From the NCBI GenBank assembly GCA_030038435.1, contig JASHOY010000403.1, positions 1-33,615 on the forward strand: a stretch of DNA of 33,615 nucleotides. The letters are read 5' to 3'. The translations under genes were made by a program, and so were the position numbers. The notes beneath the pieces are model-generated. The model saw nothing but the letters and a program-made list of their open reading frames with translations. It was not told the DNA's origin and made no database searches. The DNA comes from Acidobacteriaceae bacterium. GTDB taxonomy: Bacteria; Acidobacteriota; Terriglobia; Terriglobales; Acidobacteriaceae. Shown here piece by piece: positions 7,573-16,024 of this stretch (position 1 is the stretch's first letter; every line of letters begins with the position of its first letter).

Positions 7573-8916
7573 TCACTGTAAAGGCGAGATACCGAGTCGT
7601 ATGCGACAGGGTACGGCGCGACCGTCGTAGGTCCCAGGAATGAAATTCCAGTTTGCCGAGGCGCGGATCAGCGCTTCTCCGATGGGACCCTGGTCGGCTT
7701 TGTTGATTAATTTCGCCGATCGAACCTTGCCGGCCGCGTCAACCAACAGATCAAGATAAATCTGCGATACCGGAAGCACCTGCGACGTGTTCTGCGGGGG
7801 CGGAAAGGCGAGATAAATCGGCTGGGGTGGGACCATCGACGGATTTGGATTTTGGACTAGGTCGCCGGAGCTGTTCACATTGGGCATTTGACCGTTCATC
7901 ATAGATACATTCACTACGCTTCGTGTTTGATAGGCCATGTCGTAGACCACTGCGTGGTGTCTCCTGCGCGCATGGGGGCTGGGCTTCTCGACATAATCGA
8001 CCTGGCGAAGAATCCCGCGGGCGCGAGCGTTTTCAATCGCTGCGCGGATCCGCTCCATATCTCCAGGGGGCCACATACTGGCAAGCGCGGTCCAGGCTTG
8101 CTGGCTGCGGCCGCTATAAAGATATGCCCATACAACTTCCAGCACGCCGATCTTGGTTCGCAGCAGCGTGTGCAGGTTCTCCATGGTTGCGTCGGAGAGC
8201 GATGAAAGCTGGCCGTCGCTTTTCCTGAATTCGCTGAGCGCGCGAGCACTGAGCTGAGCCTCAACTTCGGCGATCTGATGATCGTAATAAGATTGATATT
8301 CCGAACTGACATCGACGAGGCGCTTTTTCTCGAAGCGAAGCACCACGGAGGGCGGAAAGTCGAAGCTGGAGAGGGGCAGGTTTTCGAAGCCGTTCATAGC
8401 GCCGGCGTCGTTGGTCCAAATAGCGATTCGACCTTCCAGATCGTAGTCCTGGGCATCGTAATAGTCTCCGCCGGTAATCGTCCTCAGCAGACGTGGCGGT
8501 TTGTCGAGGGAATAGATTTTATAAGTCATCAGTATCTGAAGATCCGATTTCTTTATTTGGAATGCAACCATCGGCGCGCCCAGGCCGAGGTCCGCCCCTA
8601 AGACGTCAATATCCACCTGCGATGCATCTCGCACTACAGGCAGCGCATTGGTTTTCCAGCGAAGCGTGGCATCGCAGGCGTGACTGGCGAAGCCGCCGCT
8701 CTTCGAGGCTCCGACGGCTACAGTTACCCCGGTCCGAAATTCTGATGAGAAGTCACTAAAGCCGTTGTCGCACAGGATGCGCTGCGAGTGGGCGCGGCAC
8801 GGCATGGAAATAGTCCCCAATAAGACGAACAGAAGGAGTGCCGCATCAACGTGCCGCTTGCGGTTGATCTCTATAACACTAGAGGCAGCTCGATCACTTG
8901 AATCCAGCAACAGCAT
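7573..8916 (-). CDS. Secreted or membrane-anchored protein with TonB-like C-terminal domain
   Basis: This is a 447-residue protein from ATG 8916, which has AAGGA 6 nt upstream; an upstream frame extension lacks such a site. The N-terminus is basic then hydrophobic (about residues 20-42) and ends with a signal-peptidase-like region, so it is exported. The middle has no recognised domain. The last 70 residues resemble the TonB C-terminal fold used by acidobacterial energy-transducer-type proteins: VSQIYLDLLVDAAGKVRSAKLI, an ALIRASANWNF helix, then a final GRAVPCRIRLGI strand. Classical TonB links ExbB/ExbD to outer-membrane receptors through a Pro-rich stretch; here only a modest Pro-rich segment precedes the domain and no exbB, exbD or receptor gene is near. 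The function is therefore uncertain. The gene converges with accC. Confidence 0.7.
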   Translation of the reverse strand: MLLLDSSDRAASSVIEINRKRHVDAALLLFVLLGTISMPCRAHSQRILCDNGFSDFSSEFRTGVTVAVGASKSGGFASHACDATLRWKTNALPVVRDASQVDIDVLGADLGLGAPMVAFQIKKSDLQILMTYKIYSLDKPPRLLRTITGGDYYDAQDYDLEGRIAIWTNDAGAMNGFENLPLSSFDFPPSVVLRFEKKRLVDVSSEYQSYYDHQIAEVEAQLSARALSEFRKSDGQLSSLSDATMENLHTLLRTKIGVLEVVWAYLYSGRSQQAWTALASMWPPGDMERIRAAIENARARGILRQVDYVEKPSPHARRRHHAVVYDMAYQTRSVVNVSMMNGQMPNVNSSGDLVQNPNPSMVPPQPIYLAFPPPQNTSQVLPVSQIYLDLLVDAAGKVRSAKLINKADQGPIGEALIRASANWNFIPGTYDGRAVPCRIRLGISPLQ

Positions 8917-9112
8917 GGGCTTCCTTTCCACGCGTGCAGGCAAGCCACGAATCCGACCACGCGATTTTACGCCCGGGAAATGACTGAGGTACCGGCTGCA
9001 GCTTGACAGCGCAATCCGCCTGCAGTTAACTTGAGCGCAAATACCCTTGATTTGCATTGGTCATTGCGCCTGCGCATAGAGGGCGCTCGCATTCCGGTAG
9101 AAGGGCTCTAAT

Positions 9113-10324
9113 TTGTCCGCGGCGGAACAAGAGATTCGCAATAGTGCTTCGGAGGCCGGGCCAGCGGCACTCGCATCCGCCGCGCTGCCCGAGGAAGACC
9201 GTCTGGCATGGCTGGCGATGGCGCTCACGCCGGGCCTCGGTCCCAAGCGCATTCTTGATGCCATGCGGGAACTCGATGCGCCCAGCCAGATGCTTTCGCT
9301 TTCCCTCACCGACCTGGAAGGCCTCAGATTCCCATCTTCGTCGGCACAGTTTATCTTCGACGGCAAAGCGCGCAAAGCCGCCGAATCTGAGTGGGCCAGC
9401 GCGGTTGCGCTAGGCGCGAGGCTGGTTACTTTCGTTTGCGCCGATTATCCCGAGCGTCTCAAGGAAATCTATGACCCGCCACCGGTACTGTGGGTGCGCG
9501 GCGAGGCGCGCCTGCTCAAGCGTCCCTCGATAGCCATCGTGGGCACGCGGCATCCTTCACTGTACGGCTCCGGCATGGCCGAAATGCTGGCACGCGATCT
9601 TGCCGCACGCAGACTGATGGTGGTGAGCGGAATGGCACGCGGCATTGATTCTTTTGCGCACAAGGGAGCGCTCGCCGCGCGCATGCCGACGCTGGCGGTT
9701 TGGGGCACGGGCATCGACGTTGTCTACCCCAAAGAGAACAAGAAGCTGGCCGAAGAAATCCTCGCTTTGGGCGGGGCGATAATTTGCGAATTGCCGATGG
9801 GCACCTTTCCGGCGCCGCAGAACTTTCCCCGCCGCAACCGCATCATCAGCGGAATCAGCGTTGCGGTGCTGGTTGTGGAGGCCAGCGAGAATTCGGGCAC
9901 CCGGGTTACGGCCCGCTGCGCCGCTGACCAGAACCGCGACCTTTTCGCCGTCCCCGGCAACGTCACCAGCAAAGGCTCCTGGACCCCTAATACACTGATA
10001 AAGCAGGGGGCTAAGCTGGTAGCTACATGGGAAGACGTTTGGGAAGAGCTGCCCTCACAGGTGCGTCTGGAATTGGAAGCGTTCGTCCCATCTGAATCCA
10101 AATCTCCGGTCACGGCATCTTTATTGCCTGACCCGGTACTGCGGCCCGAGGAAGCGATGGTTCTCGAGGTTTTGCGCTCCGATGAGAGCCTCCAGATCGA
10201 CGAGATTCTCGAGATTCTCGAGGCGCAACTGACTTCCTCGGAGGTGTTTACGGCACTCTTTGAATTGGAGATGGCAGGCCGGATACGGCAATTGCCGGGA
10301 AAAAACTATGTGCGCAGCCTGTAG
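9113..10324 (+). CDS. dprA: DNA-processing protein DprA (Smf)
   Basis: DprA binds incoming single-stranded DNA and loads RecA during natural transformation. The 403-residue protein has an N-terminal helical region, the Rossmann-fold DprA core (about 120-320) and a C-terminal winged-helix domain. Core motifs visible are YPERLKEIYDPPPVLWVRGE, SIAIVGTRHPSLYG, VVSGMARGIDSFAH, FPRRNRIISGIS and the late SGTRVTARCAADQNRDLFAVPG. The start is taken as TTG at 9113 with GAAGGG upstream; a later ATG inside the N-terminal domain is less likely because it would cut conserved sequence. topA follows on the same strand after 423 bp, the common dprA-topA order in bacteria. Other competence genes are not in the window. 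Confidence 0.94.
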   Translation: MSAAEQEIRNSASEAGPAALASAALPEEDRLAWLAMALTPGLGPKRILDAMRELDAPSQMLSLSLTDLEGLRFPSSSAQFIFDGKARKAAESEWASAVALGARLVTFVCADYPERLKEIYDPPPVLWVRGEARLLKRPSIAIVGTRHPSLYGSGMAEMLARDLAARRLMVVSGMARGIDSFAHKGALAARMPTLAVWGTGIDVVYPKENKKLAEEILALGGAIICELPMGTFPAPQNFPRRNRIISGISVAVLVVEASENSGTRVTARCAADQNRDLFAVPGNVTSKGSWTPNTLIKQGAKLVATWEDVWEELPSQVRLELEAFVPSESKSPVTASLLPDPVLRPEEAMVLEVLRSDESLQIDEILEILEAQLTSSEVFTALFELEMAGRIRQLPGKNYVRSL

Positions 10325-10747
10325 ACGGCAGACGCGGGTGGGGAAGTGCGGGCGGTGAATCCATTGGTGCAGACCGGGTGGAAGTTGAGCCTGATCGAGA
10401 GATTTCATCTCCTTATTCGTCTAAGAATCCAGCAAATGGCGGCTGCAGCAGGAGTTCATGGGTTGCTGAGGCCGATTTGCCAGGAATTTCCACAGGGGTG
10501 AAGGCTCCGCTAACTCCAGAGAATGGGATGACGCATCAGAAAAATGCAAGGAAATGGTGGAAAAGATGCCGTCTCCCGTGGTAGGGTGCAACTCTTACGG
10601 CTGATTTTTCCCCGAGGCAGGTCAGCAGGAGCACATCCAGTCTTGCGTAGATGGGCAAAAACGAGACGGAATTCCCGCTGGTGAGTCCAACCAGCCTGAC
10701 AAGGAATCGAACACAACTGAGGGTGGATGTGATACAGGAATATAGGA
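10325..10747. other. Intergenic region dprA-topA, no convincing gene
   Basis: About 420 bp. Short open frames lack family-like sequence and ribosome sites. AGGA at 10735-10738 is the likely ribosome binding site of topA. I see no clear terminator for dprA and no convincing promoter pair. Confidence 0.4.
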
Positions 10748-13393
10748 ATGGCTACGAGTAAATCTCTGGTGATCGTCGAGTCGCCCGCAAAGGCGAAGAC
10801 GATCGAAAAATATCTGGGCAGGGGTTACGAGGTGCGGGCTTCGGTCGGGCACATCATGGACCTGCCCAAAAACGACATCGGCGTCGAACTCAAGAAACGC
10901 ACCTTCGAGCCCACACTGATTGTGTCTCCGGGCAAAGAAAAGGTGGTCGATCAGCTCCGCAAGGCGGGGGCAAAGGCTGATGAGATTTACCTGGCGCCCG
11001 ATCCTGACCGCGAGGGCGAGGCCATCGCCTATCATCTGGCGATGCAACTGGGCAAAAATGCCGCGGAACGCAAAAAGATTCGCCGCGTCACCTTCAACGA
11101 GATCACCAAGAAGGCAGTGCAGGAGGCGTTTCAGCACGCCCGGGACATCGACCAGAACCTGGTCAACGCGCAGCAGACTCGCCGCGTTCTCGACCGTCTG
11201 GTCGGCTACCAGATTTCGCCGCTGCTCTGGGATAAGGTGCGTCGCGGGCTCTCTGCGGGCCGCGTGCAAACCGTCGCCTTGCGGCTCATTGTCGAGCGCG
11301 AGCGCCTGATCCGCGCCTTCAATCCGGTTGAATACTGGACCCTCGATGCTTTCCTTCATCCCGAGCGCCAAGGCGGATCGAGCTTTAAGGCGCGCCTGGT
11401 CGGAATTAACGGCGAGCGCGTCTCTGTAGAAACTGTCAGCGCGCCCGCATTCCCCGGTGAAAAAGAGACCAAGGCGGCGCTGGCGGCGCTGGAGCACGCC
11501 GATTGGACGGTTGCGTCCATCGACAAAAAGCAGCGCAAACAGAATCCGCCTCCGCCGTTTACCACCAGCCAGTTGCAGCAGGACGCATCGCGCAAGCTTG
11601 GCTTCAACGTGCGGCGCACCATGGGCATTGCCCAGCGCCTGTACGAAGGCGTCGAAATCGGATCGGAAGGCTCGATCGGCCTCATCACATATATGCGTAC
11701 CGATTCGCCGCGTGTGGCGCCCGAGGCCAAGGTGAGCGCGCGCGATTGGATCGCGAAAAATCTCGGTGCGCAATATCTTCCCGAGACGCCCAACAACTAC
11801 AAGGGCAAAAAAGACATGCAGGACGCGCACGAGGCTATTCGTCCCACCGATGCCGCGCGCACGCCCGAGTCGCTGGCCGGCTACCTGAGCGACGAGCAGC
11901 TCAAGCTCTACAAGCTGATCTGGCAGCGCTTTGTCGCTTCGCAGATGGTGCCCGCGCAGCTTGCCATTACCCAGGTCAACATCGCCGCGCAGAGCAGGCT
12001 CGACAAGCGTACCTACGATTTCCGGGTCAGCGGCACCACGGTGGTTTTTGACGGCTATCAGCGCGTCTACGAAGCCTCAAAGGAACGCAAGGACGAGGAT
12101 GACGAGTCTCTTGCCAACAAGCTGCCAAATTTGGATGGCGTGAATCGCCTGGAGCTGGAAAAGCTGGAACCGGAACAGCATTTCACCGAGCCGCCGCCGC
12201 GTTACAACGAAGCCTCGCTGGTGCGCGAACTCGAAGAGCAGGGGATAGGCCGGCCTTCGACGTACGCCTCGATCATCAACACCATTCAGGACCGCGAATA
12301 CGTGGTGAAACATGGCGGCTCGCGGGGGCGTTTCTATCCCACGGAAATCGGTGTTGTGGTCTGCGATCTTCTGGTGGAAAGCTTCCCGTATATCTTCGAT
12401 ACCAAATACACGGCCAGGCTCGAAGAAGAGCTGGACGATATAGAAGAAGGCAAAGAGAAGTGGACCGATCTGCTCAACGGCTTCTATGACTACTTTGAAG
12501 ACGAGCTTAAAGACGCCGGCAAAAAAATGCGCAACGTCAAGCGCATGGAAGAGATGACCCATGAGAAGTGCGACGTCTGCGGCTCGCCGCTGGTATTGAA
12601 GTGGGGCAAATTCGGCACCTTTTACGCATGCTCGGCATTCAACAAAAAGGACCCAGCGAGCTGCACGTTTACCAAGGAGAACATTTCCGCGAAGCCCGAT
12701 CTGAACACGCCCGAAGCGCAGGAAGCGGGCGAGACCGAGGAGTATTGCGAGAATTGCGGTAAAGTCATGGTGCTGCGCCGCGGCGCATTTGGTCCGTTTA
12801 TGTCCTGTCCCGACTACAATGCGGACCCGCCCTGCCGCACCTTCCGCAAGCTCAGCCAGAAGCAGCAGCAAAAGCCGCCCGAGCCTACCGGTGAAGACTG
12901 CCCGGTATGCGGCAAGCCGCTGGTGCTGCGCCAGGGCGCCTACGGCGAGTTTGTTTCCTGTTCCGGCTATCCCAAGTGCAAATACATCAAGCAGAACCTC
13001 ATCGAGGGCATGAAGTGCCCCAAATGCGGCGAGGGCGACCTGGCGGAGCGCAAGGCGCGGCGCGGCAACGTCTTCTGGGGATGCACCAACTATCCCAAGT
13101 GCGACTTTACTTCCAACAACAAGCCGGTGCCCAAGAAATGCCCGCAATGCGGCAGCCCATACCTGGTCGAAAAAGTGCTTCGCTCCGGAATTTACCTTGA
13201 GTGTCCCAACAAGAAGAAGTCTGCCGAGGAAGAAAGCTCGACCAGGAAGCGGAGCAAGAAAACCGCTGCCGGTGACGAGGCCACTGTGGTCTGCACCTAT
13301 TCCAAGCGCATCGGCGATGCGCCTCCGCCTCCCACGGTTGAAACGCATGGCCCGGTTGTCGAAAAAGAAAAGAAGGAACTGCAGCCGGTATAG
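10748..13393 (+). CDS. topA: DNA topoisomerase I
   Basis: This type IA topoisomerase relaxes negative supercoils. Of its 881 residues, the N-terminal Toprim domain has SLVIVESPAKAKTIEKYLG and the metal-binding DPDREGEA (85-92). The catalytic tyrosine is Y315 in GLITYMRTDS, and GIGRPSTYASII lies near 500. From about residue 608 there is a row of zinc ribbons: four complete four-cysteine units (CDVC...C...C, CENC, CPVC, CPKC) and a fifth (CPQC...ECPN) missing its last cysteine. The tail after this is Lys/Glu-rich. E. coli TopA, for comparison, has three C-terminal zinc units. The gene probably shares transcription direction with dprA. The identification is secure. Confidence 0.97.
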   Translation: MATSKSLVIVESPAKAKTIEKYLGRGYEVRASVGHIMDLPKNDIGVELKKRTFEPTLIVSPGKEKVVDQLRKAGAKADEIYLAPDPDREGEAIAYHLAMQLGKNAAERKKIRRVTFNEITKKAVQEAFQHARDIDQNLVNAQQTRRVLDRLVGYQISPLLWDKVRRGLSAGRVQTVALRLIVERERLIRAFNPVEYWTLDAFLHPERQGGSSFKARLVGINGERVSVETVSAPAFPGEKETKAALAALEHADWTVASIDKKQRKQNPPPPFTTSQLQQDASRKLGFNVRRTMGIAQRLYEGVEIGSEGSIGLITYMRTDSPRVAPEAKVSARDWIAKNLGAQYLPETPNNYKGKKDMQDAHEAIRPTDAARTPESLAGYLSDEQLKLYKLIWQRFVASQMVPAQLAITQVNIAAQSRLDKRTYDFRVSGTTVVFDGYQRVYEASKERKDEDDESLANKLPNLDGVNRLELEKLEPEQHFTEPPPRYNEASLVRELEEQGIGRPSTYASIINTIQDREYVVKHGGSRGRFYPTEIGVVVCDLLVESFPYIFDTKYTARLEEELDDIEEGKEKWTDLLNGFYDYFEDELKDAGKKMRNVKRMEEMTHEKCDVCGSPLVLKWGKFGTFYACSAFNKKDPASCTFTKENISAKPDLNTPEAQEAGETEEYCENCGKVMVLRRGAFGPFMSCPDYNADPPCRTFRKLSQKQQQKPPEPTGEDCPVCGKPLVLRQGAYGEFVSCSGYPKCKYIKQNLIEGMKCPKCGEGDLAERKARRGNVFWGCTNYPKCDFTSNNKPVPKKCPQCGSPYLVEKVLRSGIYLECPNKKKSAEEESSTRKRSKKTAAGDEATVVCTYSKRIGDAPPPPTVETHGPVVEKEKKELQPV

Positions 13394-13754
13394 CGGGCCA
13401 CTGAAAAATCGCTGTCCTGAATGGGCATGACTTCAGTCGTGGCGTAACCGGTCGAAAATCGATCTGGCCTTTAGGCCCAGGGAATCGTTTTTCGCCATTT
13501 TCGAGGATAATCAGCCGTTTTTCAGCGGCCGCTTAGGTCGCGAGACACCAATCGAAGCCGGAAAACCCCGGCCACCTGGATGCAATTGCCTGTCCTGGGG
13601 TTTTGGTATCCGATCACGCATCCCGGCAACAGGGCCTGAAGGGCGATGGGCATTGCTTGAGGTGGCCGGCGACCTCAAGCCTTACCTGCTCGACCTGGAA
13701 ATTGCTCCCGCTCCGGTCCTGATCCATATAGTATTGGGAACGGAGAAAATACAG
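13394..13754. other. Intergenic region after topA, filled by a palindromic element
   Basis: Most of the first 130 bp is the nested inverted-repeat element at 13400-13525. The remainder (13526-13754) leads to the next gene and has no clear gene or promoter; GGAGA near 13742 is the ribosome binding site of that gene. Confidence 0.45.
13400..13525. repeat. Composite nested inverted-repeat element downstream of topA
   Basis: The outer arms ctgaaaaatcgctg (13401-13414) and cagccgtttttcag (13512-13525) are nearly perfect reverse complements. Between them lie a hairpin gcatgact-tc-agtcgt (about 13425-13440) and a longer stem cgaaaa.cga...tcg.ttttcg that encloses ggcct-tt-aggcc (13466-13477). The arrangement resembles a REP doublet or small non-autonomous mobile element. 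It could also stop topA transcription, although no uninterrupted T-run follows a single stem. Confidence 0.5.
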
Positions 13755-14213
13755 ATGGAACAGACGCTCGCAACGCCTGCCGATGCTGAAATCATCCTCA
13801 AGCTGTATGACCTGCGCCGAGAAGACGTGATGCGCCAGGCGCGCGCCTGGCTCATCGGCGAATTCTGGCCCAGAACCATGGAGGATTACTCTGCGGTCGC
13901 AGACAATCCCGCCCATCCGCACAACGCGCACCTGCGCCAGGTTATAAGCTACTGGGAGATGGCGGCGGCTCTGGCCCTGCACGGCGCGGTCTCCGCAGAA
14001 CTGTTCCTCGATTGCAACGGCGAAGGGCTCTTCATTCTCGCCAAATTTGCGCATATTCTAGAGGCGATCCGCGCCAAGAATCCCATGTTCATGATGAAAA
14101 CCAGTGAACTGGTCAGCCGTTTTTCCGCAGCCACGCAACGGTATGAAATGACACTCAAGCGCGCCGAGGGCCTGCGCAATCGCATGGCTGCCGCCTCCTC
14201 AAATGCGGGTTGA
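13755..14213 (+). CDS. Conserved protein of unknown function
   Basis: This is a 152-residue, mainly alpha-helical, soluble protein. ATG 13755 is chosen because GGAGA lies about 8 nt upstream and a clean helical sequence MEQTLATPADAEIILKLYDL begins there; a longer frame to 13653 has poor sequence. Visible features are an Arg-rich helix (DLRREDVMRQARAWL), an aromatic-acidic segment (EFWPRTMEDY), a helix EMAAALALHGAVSAELFLDC and a C-terminal helix rich in Arg/Glu. There is no signal peptide and no membrane segment. I associate this type of sequence with Acidobacteria (DUF4760-like), from memory only. It lies between topA and nadE on the same strand, with 126 bp to nadE, so operon membership is unclear and no function is proposed. 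Confidence 0.75.
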   Translation: MEQTLATPADAEIILKLYDLRREDVMRQARAWLIGEFWPRTMEDYSAVADNPAHPHNAHLRQVISYWEMAAALALHGAVSAELFLDCNGEGLFILAKFAHILEAIRAKNPMFMMKTSELVSRFSAATQRYEMTLKRAEGLRNRMAAASSNAG

Positions 14214-14339
14214 AATAGTGCCTCCGGCCAAGATTAGGCATATCGAGCAGCCCGGTCAACCTCTCTGCTACTCGCCGGCTCAATTGCGCAGCAACGACGC
14301 AAAAGGCAGCTTTGCGCCGTAACCAATTAAACTGGTAAG

Positions 14340-15983
14340 GTGAAAATCGCCCTTGCCCAGATCAACCCCACCGTTGGGGATTTCTCTGGGAACCTGGAAA
14401 GAATTATCGAGGCCGGTCATCGGGCCGCCGCGCAGGGTGCGCGCCTCACGGTTTTTTCCGAACTCTGTGTCTGCGGCTATCCGCCGGCAGACCTGCTGGA
14501 AAAACCGCGCTTTCTTGACCGTTGCAAAAGCGCGGTTGACGAACTGGTTGCGGCTTCGCGCGACCTCTCCACAGCCATGATTGTCGGCACCGCGCTGGCT
14601 GCCGGCGACGGCTCCGGCAAGCCCGCCGTGAATGCCGCCATCCTGATCGATGCGGGAAGGATTCTGCTCGAGCAGCACAAGCGCCTGCTGCCCTTTTACG
14701 ATGTTTTCGATGAGCAGCGCTACTTTGCCGCGGCTCAGCAACAGCAGGTGGTGGAGCTCGATGGCGTCCGCCTGGCCATCACCATCTGCGAAGACGCCTG
14801 GAACGACAAGAATTTCTGGCCGCGACGTCTTTACAAAAGCGATCCGATGGAAGAGCTGATGCGCGAGCACCCGGCCCTCCACATCAACATTTCCTCGTCT
14901 CCGTTCTGGCACTCCAAGCGCGCCATCCGCCGGGAAATGCTCGCCGCCATCGCCCGTCGCGACGGCATCCCGGTGCTGATGTGCAACCAGGTTGGGGGCA
15001 ACGACAGCCTCATCTTCGACGGATCCTCGATGGCCATCAACGCTCGCGGCGAGCTCATGGCGCAGGCTGGATCGTTTCGCGAAGATCTGGTGATCGTGGA
15101 TCCGTTCACGGCAGCGCCGGTCGCCGTTCCGGACGAGGATGAAACCTCCGCAGCGTATCAGGCGCTGGTCCTCGGCACCCGCGATTACGTGCGCAAATGC
15201 GGCTTCAGCAGGGCGCTTGTGGCTTTGAGCGGAGGCATCGACTCCGCGCTGGTGGCGGTGGTTGCCAAAGATGCGCTGGGGGCTGAAAACGTGACCGCCG
15301 TGGGCATGCCCAGCCCCTACTCTTCGCCCGGCTCGATCGAAGACAGCCGCCGGCTTGCGGCGAATCTCGGCATCCGCTTCGAGATTATCGGTATCAGTGG
15401 CATATTCGCCGAATTCAACCAGGCTCTCGCGCCGATTTTCACGGGCCTCGAATCCGATATCACCGAAGAGAATATCCAGTCCCGCACCCGCGGGGTGCTG
15501 ATGATGGCGCTCTCCAACAAATACGGCGCCTTGGTCCTGACCACCGGCAACAAGTCGGAAATGGCGGTGGGGTATTGCACGCTATACGGCGACATGGTGG
15601 GCGCCCTTGCGGTTATCGGCGACCTCGTCAAGACCCGCGTTTACGCGGTTTGCCGCTGGCTCGACCGGGAAAGGGAACTGATTCCGCAGGCGATTCTCGA
15701 CAAGCCGCCATCGGCCGAACTTCGCCCCGGCCAGCGCGACACCGATTCGCTCCCGCCCTATGAAGTCCTCGATCCCATTCTCGAAGCGTACGTGGAGCGT
15801 TACGAGAGTACGGACCACATCGCGGAAACTTACGGTTTCCCGCTCGAACTCGTCCAAAGGGTAGTGCGTCTGGTAGAAAAGTCAGAATATAAACGGCAGC
15901 AGGCCGCGCCGGTGCTGAAGGTTACTTCAAAGTCCTTCGGCATGGGCCGCCGGTTTCCCATTGCCGTCAAGGTTCAGGTATAA
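14340..15983 (+). CDS. nadE: Glutamine-dependent NAD+ synthetase
   Basis: It makes NAD+ from deamido-NAD+ with ATP, taking ammonia from glutamine. The protein has 547 residues in two domains. The N-terminal nitrilase-like glutaminase domain has the catalytic triad E41 (FSELCVCGYP), K114 (KRLLPFYDVF) and C150 (ICEDAW). The C-terminal ATP-pyrophosphatase synthetase domain has the P-loop SGGIDSALVA from S297, then TTGNKSEMAVGYCTLYGDMVG. All key residues are present, so it is expected to use glutamine directly. The start is GTG 14340, giving MKIALAQINPTVGDF as in relatives; the ribosome site is weak. It is followed after 41 bp by a secreted thioredoxin-fold gene with its own strong Shine-Dalgarno. 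Confidence 0.96.
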   Translation: MKIALAQINPTVGDFSGNLERIIEAGHRAAAQGARLTVFSELCVCGYPPADLLEKPRFLDRCKSAVDELVAASRDLSTAMIVGTALAAGDGSGKPAVNAAILIDAGRILLEQHKRLLPFYDVFDEQRYFAAAQQQQVVELDGVRLAITICEDAWNDKNFWPRRLYKSDPMEELMREHPALHINISSSPFWHSKRAIRREMLAAIARRDGIPVLMCNQVGGNDSLIFDGSSMAINARGELMAQAGSFREDLVIVDPFTAAPVAVPDEDETSAAYQALVLGTRDYVRKCGFSRALVALSGGIDSALVAVVAKDALGAENVTAVGMPSPYSSPGSIEDSRRLAANLGIRFEIIGISGIFAEFNQALAPIFTGLESDITEENIQSRTRGVLMMALSNKYGALVLTTGNKSEMAVGYCTLYGDMVGALAVIGDLVKTRVYAVCRWLDRERELIPQAILDKPPSAELRPGQRDTDSLPPYEVLDPILEAYVERYESTDHIAETYGFPLELVQRVVRLVEKSEYKRQQAAPVLKVTSKSFGMGRRFPIAVKVQV

Positions 15984-16024
15984 GCTAGATTCGGGAGCCT
16001 TCCCGCGAAATAAGGAGAAGAAGC

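Noticed and set aside
10378-10584. Plus-strand frame of 68 codons between dprA and topA
   Set aside because: No ribosome site or domain; looks random.
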